Source of the DNA: Aphrocallistes beatrix
Lineage: Eukaryota; Porifera; Hexactinellida; Sceptrulophora; Aphrocallistidae
Direction: 5' to 3'
DNA length: 64,000 bases
NCBI GenBank assembly: GCA_963281255.1
Contig: OY725491.1
Location: 2,418,001 to 2,482,000, forward strand
Shown here piece by piece: positions 21,045 through 32,893 of this stretch. Position 1 is the stretch's first letter. Every line of letters starts with the position of its first letter. The position numbers were made by a program, and so were the translations under genes. The notes under the pieces are model-generated. The model worked only from the letters and a program-made list of their open reading frames with translations. It was not told where the DNA came from and made no database searches.

Positions 21045-21189
21045 CAGAGGCGTAGCCAGGGTGCGGCACATGAGGCCTAGGCCGCAACCTCAAAGGCTGT
21101 GCCCACTAAAATTTCACAAATTAGCATTGGGTGCCGCAACCCTCTCACGAAATTGCCGCACTCTAAAAATTGGGCTGGCTACGCCTCTG
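21045..21189. mobile_element. 145-bp hAT MITE in the loop of the fold-back
   Basis: TIRs CAGAGGCGTAGCCAG and CTGGCTACGCCTCTG are flanked by the perfect 8-bp duplication CTCGTAAA (21037-21044 and 21190-21197). It is hAT by duplication length and terminus. Confidence 0.9.
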
Positions 21190-22018
21190 CTCGTAAACCA
21201 TTGAATCTAGACGTGGAAATTATGTTATGGCTTTATAGGAAATAGTCTATGGGCTATCAAATAAGATCAAATTTGAATGCATAGTTATTGCGGTTTTCAA
21301 GATATGACCTCAACTTATCAAAATGCGTTTCCATAGCAACGCTGGAATGTAGTAACATTCCATAAAAAATATTCACTTTTCGCATCAATCCATTCACAGC
21401 TCACTTCTATACAAAAAACTATAATAAAACCACTTAGAAGTACCAATATTAAACAACCTCTGAAAATCACTAAATGTGTCCCAAATATAACCTATTGTGC
21501 AATCATATGATGACTAATCGAAATTTTAACAACGGATACGGATACTTTGGCGTCATATTTATATATGCTGGTAATACATTTCGAAGCTCTATTCTGCGTT
21601 GTTCATGATTTTTGGCAGATCATGTATTTGATCAAACATCTTCGACCGCATCCCTGGTCCATTTTTGAGATTTAGATGGAAGGTCGGACTAAATATCGGA
21701 TTGTTTAGCAAATATCAGTCCTCTAAAATTAACTTTTCAACTCATTAGTGGCATTTATTGCATTCCGATTACATAGCAACAACAGCATTGCACTGTTTAT
21801 GTTTAGTCTGTCTGTGGTCAAATATACAACAGACTTATAATTCCGAATGCACATATCAATAGCAGAATGTTGTAAGAATGAGTGATATTACGTATAGAGG
21901 AAGACATAAAAGAATTTTCAAAATGGTAGAAATTGAGAGTTGTCAGGTCAATTTTATATTTTTACAAAAGGCATAAAATTTTGAGTTATACAAGTATATA
22001 CTAGAAAGCGTTTACAGG

Positions 22019-22220
22019 CAAGGTTTCATCCAGCTTTCCAAAGTCATGCGCCTAAATGGACACCACCATTTTTCTACGCGCCTAGACTCTGCATTTTTAT
22101 ATGTTTTATTCCACGCGCCTAAGTAGGCGTATGCCGCGCGCCTAAATCATACGCCTAATTATGATCCATGGGACCAAATACGCGCCTCTAGGCGCGCCCA
22201 GTACGCCTGGATGAAAGCCT
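22019..22220. mobile_element. 202-bp MITE with GTTTACAGG duplication
   Basis: The flanks are GTTTACAGG at 22010-22018 and again at 22221-22229. The ends AGGTTTCATCCAG and CTGGATGAAAGCCT are imperfect inverted repeats. The interior repeats GCGCCTA. It interrupts the right arm of the fold-back, whose left arm has the intact site. Confidence 0.8.
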
Positions 22221-22394
22221 GTTTACAGGTACAAAAATGTGAATAACTCAAAGAGAACATATGGAAACCAAATGAATTTTTCGAAGCGCGCTTGTATATA
22301 TTATATTCAAAAGAAAATAAAGGCGTATCGGCCGATACGCCATAACAGACTGGGGAGAACCCTGCGGAGGTGTGAAAATTTGCTTAGATATTTC

Positions 22395-23111
22395 CAGGGA
22401 TTCAAGAACTGGCAAAAAAAAGGTTGTGCAGATTTTCTTTCGCCAACCGTTTACTTGCTACTTTATTTTTTCCTCCAATTTAGATTTAGTTTTATTCACT
22501 CACTACTTTTTTTTCACATGCTACTTATTTTTTCCCGGTACAGTACACCCTCGATAGTCCGAACCTCGCTAATCCGAACACTTCATTCTTAAAATCCGAA
22601 CACCCAAAATATATTATTATTCGCCTCTATTCTTTGAATAAAAGTTTATTAACTTAAATCTATCAATAAGATTGAGAAACCTCGTTGAATAAGCAATCAA
22701 AGCGAACTAATATCCTTAATATTCTAACAATACAAATTTTGTTATAATTAATGCCCTATTGAATTAGTGTTATTTCACTAATCGGAACAAATTCACTACT
22801 CCGAACGATTTTTTCGATCATTGGAACAGAGCTGTTCGGATTAGCGAGGGTGTACTGTATTTAGTTGGCGTGAGGAGAAGAAATTATTGATTGTGCAATA
22901 TAAAACCGAAACGAGTCTTCATCGAGCGATTTCCAGAAATATTTGAGCATTTCAGAATCAGAATTTTCTTAATTTAACCATGTCCGTTTCATCAGGGTAT
23001 CTGGGAAATTTACTTGCTACTTTTTTTTTGCTCGCCATCCAGAATATTTACTTACTACCTTTTATTTTCCTCCAAAAAATAAAAAGGTAGCTAGTAGCAA
23101 GTAAATCCCTG
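22395..23111. mobile_element. hAT-type MITE CAGGGATT with 8-bp duplication and a nested MITE
   Basis: It starts CAGGGATTCAAGAACTGG and ends AGTAAATCCCTG. It is flanked by the perfect duplication GATATTTC (22387-22394 and 23112-23119). A relative lies at 28315-28679 without the nested insertion at 22541-22857. Confidence 0.85.
22541..22857. mobile_element. Pogo-type MITE (CAGTACACCCTCG), nested
   Basis: The ends CAGTACACCCTCGATAGT and TTAGCGAGGGTGTACTG are flanked by TA at 22539-22540 and 22858-22859. The terminus type is that of pogo/Tigger-derived elements. The copy at 28315-28679 shows the uninterrupted host. Confidence 0.8.
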
Positions 23112-23119
23112 GATATTTC

Positions 23120-23245
23120 GAAATTAATCATGGACTTATCATTTGACACCTAAATGTCAATTTCATATTCCTACGACCTGCCAGTCCTCCTATCAATTCG
23201 AACGATCAAATAAATAAAAATCCTAGCGTTTTAATATATAAGATT
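23120..23245 (-). repeat. Family B 5' end, reverse
   Basis: It carries ATTTGACACCTAAATGTC, CAATTCGAACGATC and the terminal AATCCTAGCGTTTTAATATA, which is the reverse of the Helentron-like 5' end. Confidence 0.6.
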
Positions 23246-23541
23246 AGCAAGTTACATGAACAGAACTACGCATTTAGAACGTTTTAAAAGGTTATTTATA
23301 TTACCTGCTAACTGTTAGATATTTGTCTTATAAAACTAGGTATGATGATGACGATATACCTAATACACTGGATGCAACAAAAACCGATGATCAATTTGAA
23401 GGAAACATTTTATATTCTGCCGGCACAGCAGTGTGGGTGATATCAAATTTGGTCTTGAGTTCCTCAAAAACGCAGAACATGAGCTCGAGTAGTATGATCT
23501 GGAAGCACTTCCACATTGATCCGGCGTAACCAATGATATTA

Positions 23542-24078
23542 CAGTCCACTTCCGAAAACCGGGTCACCTCGGGACCAGAGCTGGGCGTCCCGGTTTTCGA
23601 GTGATTAGATGTACTGTATCATGTTAGTATAGCTCGTGACAAAAACAAAGCATTTTAAGAGAAATAATCTTGGGTCCGTGTAAACTAGCATCCTCAATCA
23701 TTATGCTATAGTAAGACCACACCAAAAAGTGACACGGCTCTCACATACCCGCCGAACCTGTTGTTTCGCCCTTGTATAGTACATATATATGTATGTACAT
23801 ACTACACAGTCAGTCTGTCTCATTGGTATTACATTATGACAGTAAAAATTTGTACTTTGAAATTTGTACTTTGACTCTAATTCATCGTGGCACCCACACC
23901 CATAAATGCTGTGTAACAACTCTTCATACATTAAACATATACAAATGGAATGTTTTAAACTAAAAACATAATTTTGCAAAGAAAAATATCATCCAAACTC
24001 GCCCCGGTTTCTGAGAGTAATTTGTATAGAACACGACCATATTTTTCCGGATGTGCCCCGGTTTTCGGAAGTGGACTG
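23542..24078. mobile_element. TA-type MITE (CAGTCCACTTCCGAAAAC), 537 bp
   Basis: The ends CAGTCCACTTCCGAAAAC and GTTTTCGGAAGTGGACTG are flanked by TA. A copy truncated at its right end lies at 58922-59430. The flanks match 11745-11850. Confidence 0.8.
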
Positions 24079-24309
24079 TAGTGACGGGGTGAAGCATCCA
24101 GCTGGGGTCTGGGGGCGCTGTAAGCTTCCCCATTGGGGTCCAGGAGCTTTGCCCCTGGAAGCTGACAACACATTGTATAATATTCCCAGATTCATCGAAG
24201 AGTTACTTCTCGATAAAATGACAAAAGAATTTTTCTACCAGAGGTCATTATTGACTCGACATTATAATCATTTTAGTTCACTTTTCATTCATACTGATCT
24301 ATTGTAAAG

Positions 24310-26564
24310 AGACATAATTATAGGACAGTTCAATAGTTCAATGTATTTACTGAACCACTTGTTTAAATATGTAGAATTTGGTCTACTATCATGATAGAGA
24401 TAGCATGAGTATCCTATCTACTCTGAAATCTAACCACAGCAACTCACCTTTCTAGAAAAGTTAATTATGTCTTTCTAATGCTTCTCATATACCCTGGACA
24501 TACCATTCAATACAGTATCAGGTTCTTATCTTGTTCTGTCTTGCTGTATAAATATGTATTGAAATGGACAATCATGTTTTTGATTTGTTCTGTTTTATTT
24601 TGGAGTTGTTTCTGTTGTTACACACCAAAAGAAAAGTATTCGTTTTGAACGAAATTTCGAAGTAAGTTTTACTTTTTTAGACTATATATTGATAGAACTC
24701 GATTTTTCACATTTATATTTTATATATTTTTTATATGTATGTATACATTTTTAAATTGTCTGGCACAGAAAGCTAATTTTTGGTATATCAGGTTATTTCG
24801 TGGATGGCTCTAGCCTCTAGTCTCAGACGAAAAATGTCAACTAATTAGGAATATGCCGTCATTGCCACTTTTTGCTAATTTGAAATTCCAGTTTTTCGAT
24901 CACATCTCTGCATATATGGTAGAAATATGGATTACAATGTAAAAAACATACTTTACCTAATAATACCTATACCTAAATCATAAACAAAAAGATGAATTAT
25001 TGAAATTATTATCATCATTATGTTCAAAATCGAGTAATGAATATTATGGATTTTATAATTGAAATATTGTGATACGAAATGGATTTAAGGATCCTGTGTA
25101 CCAAGAGCACCCTTGGACCAAAACATTTAATATCAAAATTTCCGAGTGATATTTCCTTTTAACATTTGGTGAATCGGGTCGAATTTGAAAATTTCAAAAA
25201 ATACCTCAAAGCCAAAAGCCCCTTTCGGGACTTTTGGGGCTTTTAGGTTAATAATAAGAAAGTTTAACGAATTCATTGCCCAAAATAAGGCTTCGACCCA
25301 TTTAACCGAATGTTAACCTATATTATATTAATTAAGATGTTACAATGAACTCCATCTGATCACTGATAAATGTAGTTTGGGATATATATGTATTTATTTT
25401 ATCAAACAATCTTAGAATGTGTATGAAATCCCTCCTTACTATCTTGAATTCATTCAATCTTTATGAGGTTATTTAGAAAAATTAATCATCTAACTCGTGT
25501 AGCAGATTGTTCTTTTGGGGTTTGCAATGCTTTTTCCGCTTCCTATCCTATTCTCTTCAAATGCAGTCAAATTTTAGTTATATATAAATCCTACTTGAGT
25601 TTTCGCAATATAAAGTTTGCCATGTTGCTGCGATTGACCAGAAGAACTCTTATTTAGTCCTACTATCTGTTTGAATTATGCTCATTTATATTATTTGAGG
25701 CCATAAATTTCCAAAATCGCAACTTTGGACTGTCAATATTCCTCACATGAAATACTATTGCTCCTAGATTTTTAGATAAAGTCTAGTATATCTGATTCGA
25801 GTTCTATTCACTAAGATAGGGAATCCTGGAATGGTGTATTGAAATAGTAATGTAGTTTTAACATTGGTTTGAAATAGGAACTCTTTCTAAAACAATGGCC
25901 GTAATTCTGAATAGTCAGATGGAAAGTATGCGATGTTCCACTGTAATTCAGAAAGGAACATTATATGTGAATCTTTATTTCGCGTTTTAAAATAACATTA
26001 TTTTAGGAGCATCGTCCTGCCTGGTTACTTCATTAGATAATTGGTAAATCTTCTCATTCGAAAAATATGACACTTTGAATTTATCGATTTGACTGCTCAA
26101 GCGAAAATTTTAAATGGCAATAAGTCAGTTGGGCGAAGTCCAATCCAATTCAAGTATGTATTGCCTTAGTTGATCAATGTGCACCTATATTAACTGAAAT
26201 CCATGAGAATTCTTGGCAAGAAACAATGACAATATTTCAAAATATATCTCACACCAATAACATCATACATAACACAAGTAATATGATTCACAGTGAATAA
26301 AACTAATCCGAGTAAACTGATAAATGTGAATGGATAAGACATTGAATATAAATTGAAAGGTTACCTATGCTGAGTAATGGTACAGAGGCAAACATAAGCA
26401 AAATTTTATTTGACTTTGGCACGAAATATGTTATTTTGCGTGAGTTAGATAGCATCCTCTTGAGAAATCACAAATCCATATGCCTCATGAATTCGCAGTT
26501 AGAGTTGTACTTGAGTTTGTATATGATACTTTTGATACTATTTAAATTGCTTACTTTTTATTAG
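24310..26564. other. Upstream region of gene 2; no other gene seen
   Basis: The region is AT-rich. A degraded family A piece lies near 24755-24930 (GAAAGCTAATTTTTGG...TGTCAACTAATTAGG). A fold-back spans 25157-25315, with CATTTGGTGAATCGGGTCGA against its complement and a loop hairpin of AAAAGCCCC/GGGGCTTTT. I see no convincing upstream exon or promoter for gene 2. Confidence 0.45.
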
Positions 26565-26837
26565 ATGGAGAAAGATCCTCAAAGTTTAAAGCACCTTTTG
26601 TCAAACACCTCAGTCACTTCTGATGGTGAACAAACCCCGATCGATGCCATTCCAATGTCTACAATCACCAAAGCTGAATCTGCCTTCGAAAAACTTTGTT
26701 TTACGAATAATGAAGCGGGCGATAAGCAGTTGGCAATTTGTATGGAAGATATGGCTCCTTCTTCTGAAGGGAAAGAAGTCTCTGTGAAGATGCTAGAGGA
26801 TGGAGAAGTTAGAAAGCTCCCATTAGAAGAAGTTAAG
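26565..26837 (+). CDS. First coding exon of a second ankyrin-channel gene (gene 2)
   Basis: The acceptor TTACTTTTTATTAG ends at 26564 and the exon opens directly with ATG. It encodes 91 hydrophilic residues (from MEKDPQSLKHLLSN to LPLEEVK) and ends before the donor GTAATG in phase 0. Joined to the exon at 40797 (phase 0) and then the ankyrin exon at 63724 (phase 2 to 2), it gives one continuous frame. This segment would be the cytosolic N-terminus ahead of the ankyrin repeats. I recognise no domain in it. A non-coding first exon probably lies upstream. Confidence 0.6.
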
Positions 26838-26885
26838 GTAATGCAATTTTAATATTAAAGCGAAATATTTTGTATTGCTTATGTT

Positions 26886-27482
26886 CTCTTATTAGCAACC
26901 TTGAACGAAACCCGAGTTGCTAATAAGTAAATTCCACTGTATTTGATTAAAGTTTAACTTTATTTGGTGTACTCGGACAAAAATGTCTGTCGACAGACCG
27001 ATATTGCAGCTCCAGAACATCAAGATGTGTAATTCCACACATCCAGTGGCGTAGCCAGGATTTTCTTTGGCGGGAGGGGGGCAAAATTCATTATTTTCCG
27101 CTAACGATTTAAAATCTCACCATTTCTCCTTAGACTTAAACGCACTGAGTTGGTAATATGTAATACAGTGGAACTCGCTTAGTACGTACTCGGCTTAGGA
27201 AGTACTCAGCGCATAATTTGAATATTGCCATAGAAGTCGTATTTTATTTTCCCCCTAAATCCCGATCTTTATTTCACATATAAAAGTAATGCGTGTTTAT
27301 TTAAAAATTTTGGAAGTGGATTTTTTGCAAAATTAAATTATCAAAATTTTCAATATCAGGTCAAGCTTAGTCCAAAATTCATATTTCAACCATTTAATAC
27401 TAATATCAGTTAACCAGTTGACCGCCCTGGAGGAAACCGAAATAACCGAGCCCTAAAATCGGTTAACCAACCCCAGCCCTGA
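26886..27482. repeat. Cluster of transposon end fragments
   Basis: 26886-26938 is one end of the TTATTAGCAAC MITE. 27044-27120 begins CAGTGGCGTAGCCAGG (hAT-like). 27166-27240 begins CAGTGGAACTCGCTTAG. 27400-27482 carries GGTTAACCAACCCCAGCCCT, which matches the reverse of the sequence starting near 58523. Confidence 0.5.
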
Positions 27483-27789
27483 TTGAACATTTTATGTAAG
27501 TAAAAGTATGAGTGTCATTTTCAAAATTTCGGGGTTGGGGATCCAAAATTTGAAATTTCGAGATGTGATAATTTTAGAACCAGTTGACAGATTGATCTGA
27601 AATTTGCAGAAATTCAAGATTTGGCGAATGTTGGTGAAACGGTTGGATGACTTGGCGTGGAATTTCCCTAAATAATCTATTTCAGTCGATGATTTGAGTC
27701 AAAGGCTAGAGCCTGTTCGAGGTCTATGCGACTTCGTTACGGATGTCCAATTCAGCGCGCTCGTACGTGTATGTGTAACCAACAGATTA

Positions 27790-29290
27790 GTTAAGAAAGA
27801 AGTTAAAGCATGAGGTACTCACCTATTTAGTGTCCCATGATGCCTTTCCTTGTCTGATAGAGTTTGGTTGAGTGGTTTGTAGATAAACTGGCGTTCGGTT
27901 GTGTTAAGGATAGTTACTAGAATCCAGGTGTCCGGCAGGTTCAGCCTTGTACTTGGGAGTGTCGTTTGTTCTGGAGCAAGGTTAGGGGACGGGTGACTCG
28001 CTGGAGTAGTGGTAGCGTTGTTAGGTGGTAGAGGAGTGATTAGATTGTTAGGGCTATTCGCAGTGTTGTAAGCTGATAAATTGATGGGAGTATAGAGCCA
28101 TCATAGTCTGCCTTTGCTTCTCTTGGGCAGCTGAAATATTCGCTTTTGATTTACGAGATAATGTGGACCTGCTTCCAATCAGCTTTGCTCTAAATCCCTC
28201 CAAGCTTTCAAATATGGAGCTCTCTGGAACTCTTTCAGAATTTCTTCTAGTGACTCATTCTGTGTTGTGAACTCAATTGGAAGAAATGCTTTTCTCCCAA
28301 ACATTAGCTCGATACAGGGATTCCAGAACTGGAAAAAAAAGCTGTACTGTTTTTTTTCCCCAACCTTTTACTTAGTACTTTTTTTCAAATTTAGTTTTAG
28401 TTTACCTACTCACTACTTTTTTACTGGCTACCTATTTTTTGACCTGCATATAGTTGGGTAGGGTGAAGAAATGATTGATCGTGTAGTGTTAAGACCGAAA
28501 CGAGCGCGCATCGAGCGATTTGTAAAAATATTTTAATATTCCAGAATCAGGATTTTATGTTAACCATGTGCAATTTCTCAAGGTGTCTGCGAAATTTACT
28601 TGCTACTTTTTGTTTGCCCGCCATCCAGAATATTTATTTTTTTTCCTCCAAAAAAATAGAAGGAGCAAGTAAATCCCTGGTACAATCCTCCGATAGTGTG
28701 AGGATGTAGTGATTACTGCTTCCACTGACAGGTAATGGGATCTATCCCAACGCGGTACCATGGAGAATGGACTTTGACTGGATGCAAATCCGGCCGAATC
28801 TTGTCCAATGTGCGGGTGTTTGCGTACTGACACTTCTCACAAACATTGACCTGTATGATAACAGTAGAATTCGAGTAGCTTCCATGCTTAGTTAACCACC
28901 GTCACTTTAAATATGAGGCCGTTCAAACCTTACGTAAAAATGGCAACAAACAGACCCCACCGCCCTTCAGTCACACTATGTCACAAAATACACACATTTC
29001 CTCCACGTTACGTAACGTTAAAACCATTTCATTGAATATATCTTGTGTGATTTATACATTTTAGCAAGGAAAATTCATTTATTATTCAGCATTTCCCCTC
29101 CAATACTGCGTTACGTAACACCCTGTCACCTTTAACCTGATACCCCCTCCCTTAGACCCCAGGCCAGTAGCAGCGCTCCGACACTTCGTAGAAAGTCCTT
29201 GTTTGTTTACGATGACCTGCAATTGGGTCACTGTAACAGGCTTTCAAGATCTGGATTCTCTGACTCTTGCTGGATCACTTCTACCACAGC
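27790..29290 (-). pseudogene. Decayed gypsy-type integrase region
   Basis: On the minus strand there is an integrase zinc-binding-like stretch near 29166-29245 (AGHRKQTRTF, then YWPGV), a core segment near 28740-28830, and a later segment near 28190-28310 (MFGRKAFLPIEF), followed by a proline-rich tail. Stops and frameshifts break it. It is split by a hAT-type MITE (28315-28679) and an AT-rich insert near 28900-29130. It is a dead retrotransposon remnant. Confidence 0.55.
28315..28679. mobile_element. Second CAGGGATT hAT-type MITE
   Basis: It begins CAGGGATTCCAGAACTGG and ends AAGTAAATCCCTG. It is similar to 22395-23111 along its length, except that it lacks the nested MITE. The flanks do not show a clear duplication. 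It interrupts the gypsy integrase remnant. Confidence 0.75.
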
Positions 29291-29299
29291 TCCTTCCCG

Positions 29300-30140
29300 G
29301 TCTTGTAAACCTAGGCCAAGAAAGTACAAGTACTAAGTATGAGCATTTTATATTCCAATCCAGACTAACAGGGTACATATGAACCTTTTGCCTTTTCCTC
29401 GAAGTCCTCTCCTTTGCTCCTTGGTGTGCTCTCTGGGGTAGCGCTCCGACCATTCGCCTGTAATCAATAAGTAGTTATGGACAGCAACAAAAACTCTTCG
29501 GCCTCCACGCGGTATCTCTCTTGTGGTGCCTTGCTGTGTCTCATCACGATCGATCGTCTGTCCTGTCATCTGCCGTAGAATCGTTGTTGATTCTTCTTCG
29601 CCCATGACTAAAATGCGCTATTTCTAAAAAATGACTAAAATGCGCTATTTCTAAAAAATGACTAAACTCAGTTCAGTTCGTTTCGGTATAATGAAAAGGG
29701 GGAGGTGGTGGTGTTGGGGCAAATAACTTCAAAGGAGGCACTTAATTTGAAGTATAGTAGCTAAGGATACATATTTTTTTCTGGCACTTGAAGCTGTATG
29801 AGTAATGTGATGCTTTGATTTGTAATACCGTATATCCGCCAATAGTATCCGGGATTATTAATTTTTAGCCTCATTCACCACCTGAATCTGATGAAAAATT
29901 AATATTTCTTTTATAATATACTTTCAACTAATATAACTGCACACAGGGAATTACAACAAACTTCTTCCCAAAGGGTAGCAAAAGTTTTACACCCTCTTTG
30001 GGACGGATGAAAAAATATAGAATAAAAGTTGTGATTGTTGGAATGTTTCGTATGAATGTCTCTATAATAAACCTCGTTATGCTGATGTGTCAAGATGGAG
30101 CGACTATTAACATTCCTTATAAGGGTGTGGTTGTTTTTGA
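29300..30140. other. No supported gene
   Basis: Short open frames only. A direct repeat, CTAAAATGCGCTATTTCTAA, occurs at about 29607 and 29635. Nothing else is recognised. Confidence 0.4.
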
Positions 30141-30332
30141 TATACTACGGGCGTTCAATAAGTTGTCGTTATTGCGATATATCTTGTTTGTTTGATTTGA
30201 TTTAGAGGTTAGCATATCTAATGTAACCTTACCGATGCTCTTTCTAATGATACTTTACTTTTTCAATTCTGAGATTTGGTTTTTATACTGTGGCTATTAT
30301 TAGTTTGGCATTTTTATATACTGGCATTTATT

Positions 30333-31232
30333 ATGGCTTCCGAGAGTGCAGATTTCAAAATTGAGCAGCGAGCCTATGTAAAGATTCGCACGCTTCTCCA
30401 ATTTTCTTCAACGGTTTATAATGATAGAACTCTTCCATATTCCACGATAGTCGACTGGGCTCGACGTTTTCGCGAGGGAAGAGAGTCGATCGAAGATAAG
30501 CCAAGAGCATGGAGGCCGATTTCCGGCGCCAGTGACAAATGTGTCCTCGAGGTTTCGGAATTACTTGAAGAAGACCCTCATATTTCATTGATGGAGATAG
30601 CTAATGCAGTTGGGGTCTCAACGGGAACCGCTCATACCATTGTGCATAACAATTTGCAATTTAGGAAAATCTGCGCTCGGTGGGTCCCGCATGCACTAAC
30701 ACAGGCCCAGAAAGCTAAGAGGGTTCAATGTGCTCAAAAGTTGCTTTCTGACTTCGATATAACCGACTCCAGGAGACTATTCGAGATCATGACTGGTGAT
30801 GAGACTTGGGTGCGTTCTAGCGAGCCTTTGTCAAAGGAAGCTAACAAAGTCTGGGTAGCTAAAGGCCAGGACCCACCAATGATCCCTCGACATGACTTCC
30901 GGAACCCCAAGGTTATGTACTGCATATTTTTTGATTCTTATGGTCCAGTGTGCCAGATTTGTGTCCCCAAGAATACCACTATCACTGGATCATTTTACAT
31001 GAATGAGTGCCTGTCTGAGGTTGAGAAATTCTACCACAATCGACGGCCAAGGACTGGGACTCGTGGACTGAGATTATTGCATGATAATGCCCGACCCCAC
31101 AAGACCAAGCTAGTAAGGGAAAAGTTGGATCGTATGAGAGTCGTAGAGCTAGATCATCCTCCCTACTCACCAGACCTCGCTCCATGCGACTTTTGTCATG
31201 GAAATACTTTAGTGTTCAAATACACATCCTAA
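30333..31232 (+). pseudogene. Mariner transposase, 3' truncated
   Basis: The frame from ATG 30333 encodes a mariner-family transposase. It has an N-terminal helix-turn-helix region (IEQRAYVKIRTLL, WARRFREGRESIEDKPR), the signature WVPHALT, the first catalytic Asp in TGDETWV, the second in LHDNARPH, and the third in YSPDLAPCDF (DD34D arrangement). After CDF near 31192 the protein becomes unrelated and stops, so about 40 C-terminal residues and the right terminus are missing. A candidate left end, TACTACGGGCGTTCAATA, lies near 30145. This copy has probably lost function through the 3' truncation; the lesion looks like a deletion. Confidence 0.85.
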
Positions 31233-31309
31233 TCTAATCATGGCCATCGGTGTTCTAATTCCGGGACCTATCATTTACTAGGTCTGGGTCTTGAATCGTC
31301 ATTTATTTC

Positions 31310-32798
31310 GCTCCACGAAAAAATATTTCATCTTTTCTACCCGGCCACTTCCAGTACTTTCCAGATTTTATCATAACGTATACCACTGCACCTTTTATGT
31401 CAAATACATCTACTAATGGCCTACTATAACACGGCTATACATGTTGCCGAATCATAGTAAAAATAAGAGCCCAGTTTTAACACAGTCAAAATTTAATTAG
31501 ACCGATAAATCAAAAACCGCTTCCGATAGATATTTGAAATGTATTATTACCATATATAAACATAATATCAGAGTATCCAATTCCGCTGTCAAAAATTTGA
31601 TATGTCATCATGTGATTCCGCAATAGGCTCTTTTTAGAGTGGAAAATGTTGCTGTTCTAATCATATTAAACATCGTTATCTGCATTTCTAATGCTTTATT
31701 TTTTGATAGAGCACATTAGGAAGACCTCAAGCCAAAAAATCTGAAAATTTTAGTTAGAATGTTTATGCATTCCTCAGTTGCTATGAAACAAAAAATTGCA
31801 TGTTTAAGCCATAACTCGAAAAGTATAGCTCGTAGATACTAAGAAATTATACCATTTAATCCGTAAGCTATTACTTCCTATATAAGAATAATACTATTCA
31901 CATGTTTATTTTCAATATGTTCTGAGTTAACTAGGATTTTGTCACATTTCATTACTTCTCTATAGATCGTGATAAAATCCTAGATAACTCACACATATTG
32001 AAAATAAACATGTGAATAGTATTATTCTTATATAGGAAGTAATAGCTTACGGATTAAATGGTATAATTTCTTAGTATCTACGAGCTATACTTTTCGAGTT
32101 ATGGCTTAAACATGCAATTTTTTGTTTCCATAGCAACTGAGGAATGCATAAACATTCTAACTAAAATTTTCAGATTTTTTGGCTTGAGGTCTTCCTAATG
32201 TTGCTCTATCAAAAAATCAAGCATTAGAAATGCAGATAACGATGTTTAATATGAGTTAGAACAGCAACATTTTCCGCTCTAAAAAGAGCCTATTGCGGAA
32301 TCACATGATGACATATCAAATTTTTGACAGCGCAATTGGATACTCTGATATTATGTTTATATATGGTAATAATACATTTCAAATATCTATCGGAAGCGGT
32401 TTTTGATTTATCGGTATAATTAAATTTTGACTGTGTTAAAACTGGGCTCTTATTTTTACTATGATTCGGCAGCATGTATAGCCGTGTTATAGTAGGCCAT
32501 GCTCTACTCTACCTGCAAAACGTTCGCCTTCATATTCAACAATTACTTGAGAGCCGACTCTGGGATTCAAATGTTTTGTGGGTGATGCAGTAACTTCTTC
32601 TTGTTCAATATCTGAATCCGAAATTTCTTCGTTCCTTACATTTCTCTCTTTAGGATCCATTATCACTTCATCAAGAATATTATCTCCACAATCTTTTTCT
32701 CCTCTGACTTTGATACATTCCTCTACACTCATCCCAGGTGTAACATTTGATCTCCTTTTGCCTTTTAGGTTCTTTAGTTGTATCAGTTCGGAGCTCAC
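31310..32798 (-). pseudogene. Unidentified coding remnant split by a fold-back element
   Basis: The minus-strand frame from 32798 to 32501 encodes a charged segment ending VGSQVIVEYEGERFAGRV. The frame resumes at 31414 to about 31310 with DVFDIKGAVVYVMIKSGK and WKWPGRKDEIFF, then a stop. Removing the fold-back 31415-32500 and one target duplication restores a single frame. The C-terminal pattern (a short SH3/Tudor-like beta segment with WKWP) looks like one I associate with proteins of repetitive gene families in invertebrates, but I cannot name it. No ATG is evident; the start is a GTG codon after a stop, so upstream exons may exist. Confidence 0.45.
31415..32500. mobile_element. 1.09-kb near-perfect fold-back element (IR-2)
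   Basis: The two arms of about 530 bp are nearly identical inverted copies (ATGGCCTACTATAACACGG against CCGTGTTATAGTAGGCCAT) around a loop near 31955-31975. The flanks CATCTACT and GCTCTACT agree at 6 of 8 bases. A related element is at 55506-56306. There is no coding capacity. Confidence 0.8.
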
Positions 32799-32893
32799 TT
32801 AGTTTGTCTGTTAAAGCCGATTAAGAAAGAGCTTGTATAATAATAAAGAGAAACACAAGTGAATATAGGTAGGTATCTGGGAACTAGCTAAAG

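Larger units (their letters stand above)
20418..22282. mobile_element. Large fold-back element with two nested MITEs
   Basis: Arms of about 800 bp are inverted copies: AATTCATTTGGTTTCC at 20421 against GGAAACCAAATGAATT near 22263, and GACGCCAAAGTATCCATATC against GATACGGATACTTTGGCGTC further in. The centre is near 21040-21200. The inner third is related to the IR-1 family. Insertions are at 21045-21189 and 22019-22220. Confidence 0.75.

Noticed and set aside
29348-29605. Minus-strand 85-codon charged frame as a gene
   Set aside because: Sits beside a decayed gypsy integrase, with no domain or splice evidence; could be retrotransposon debris.
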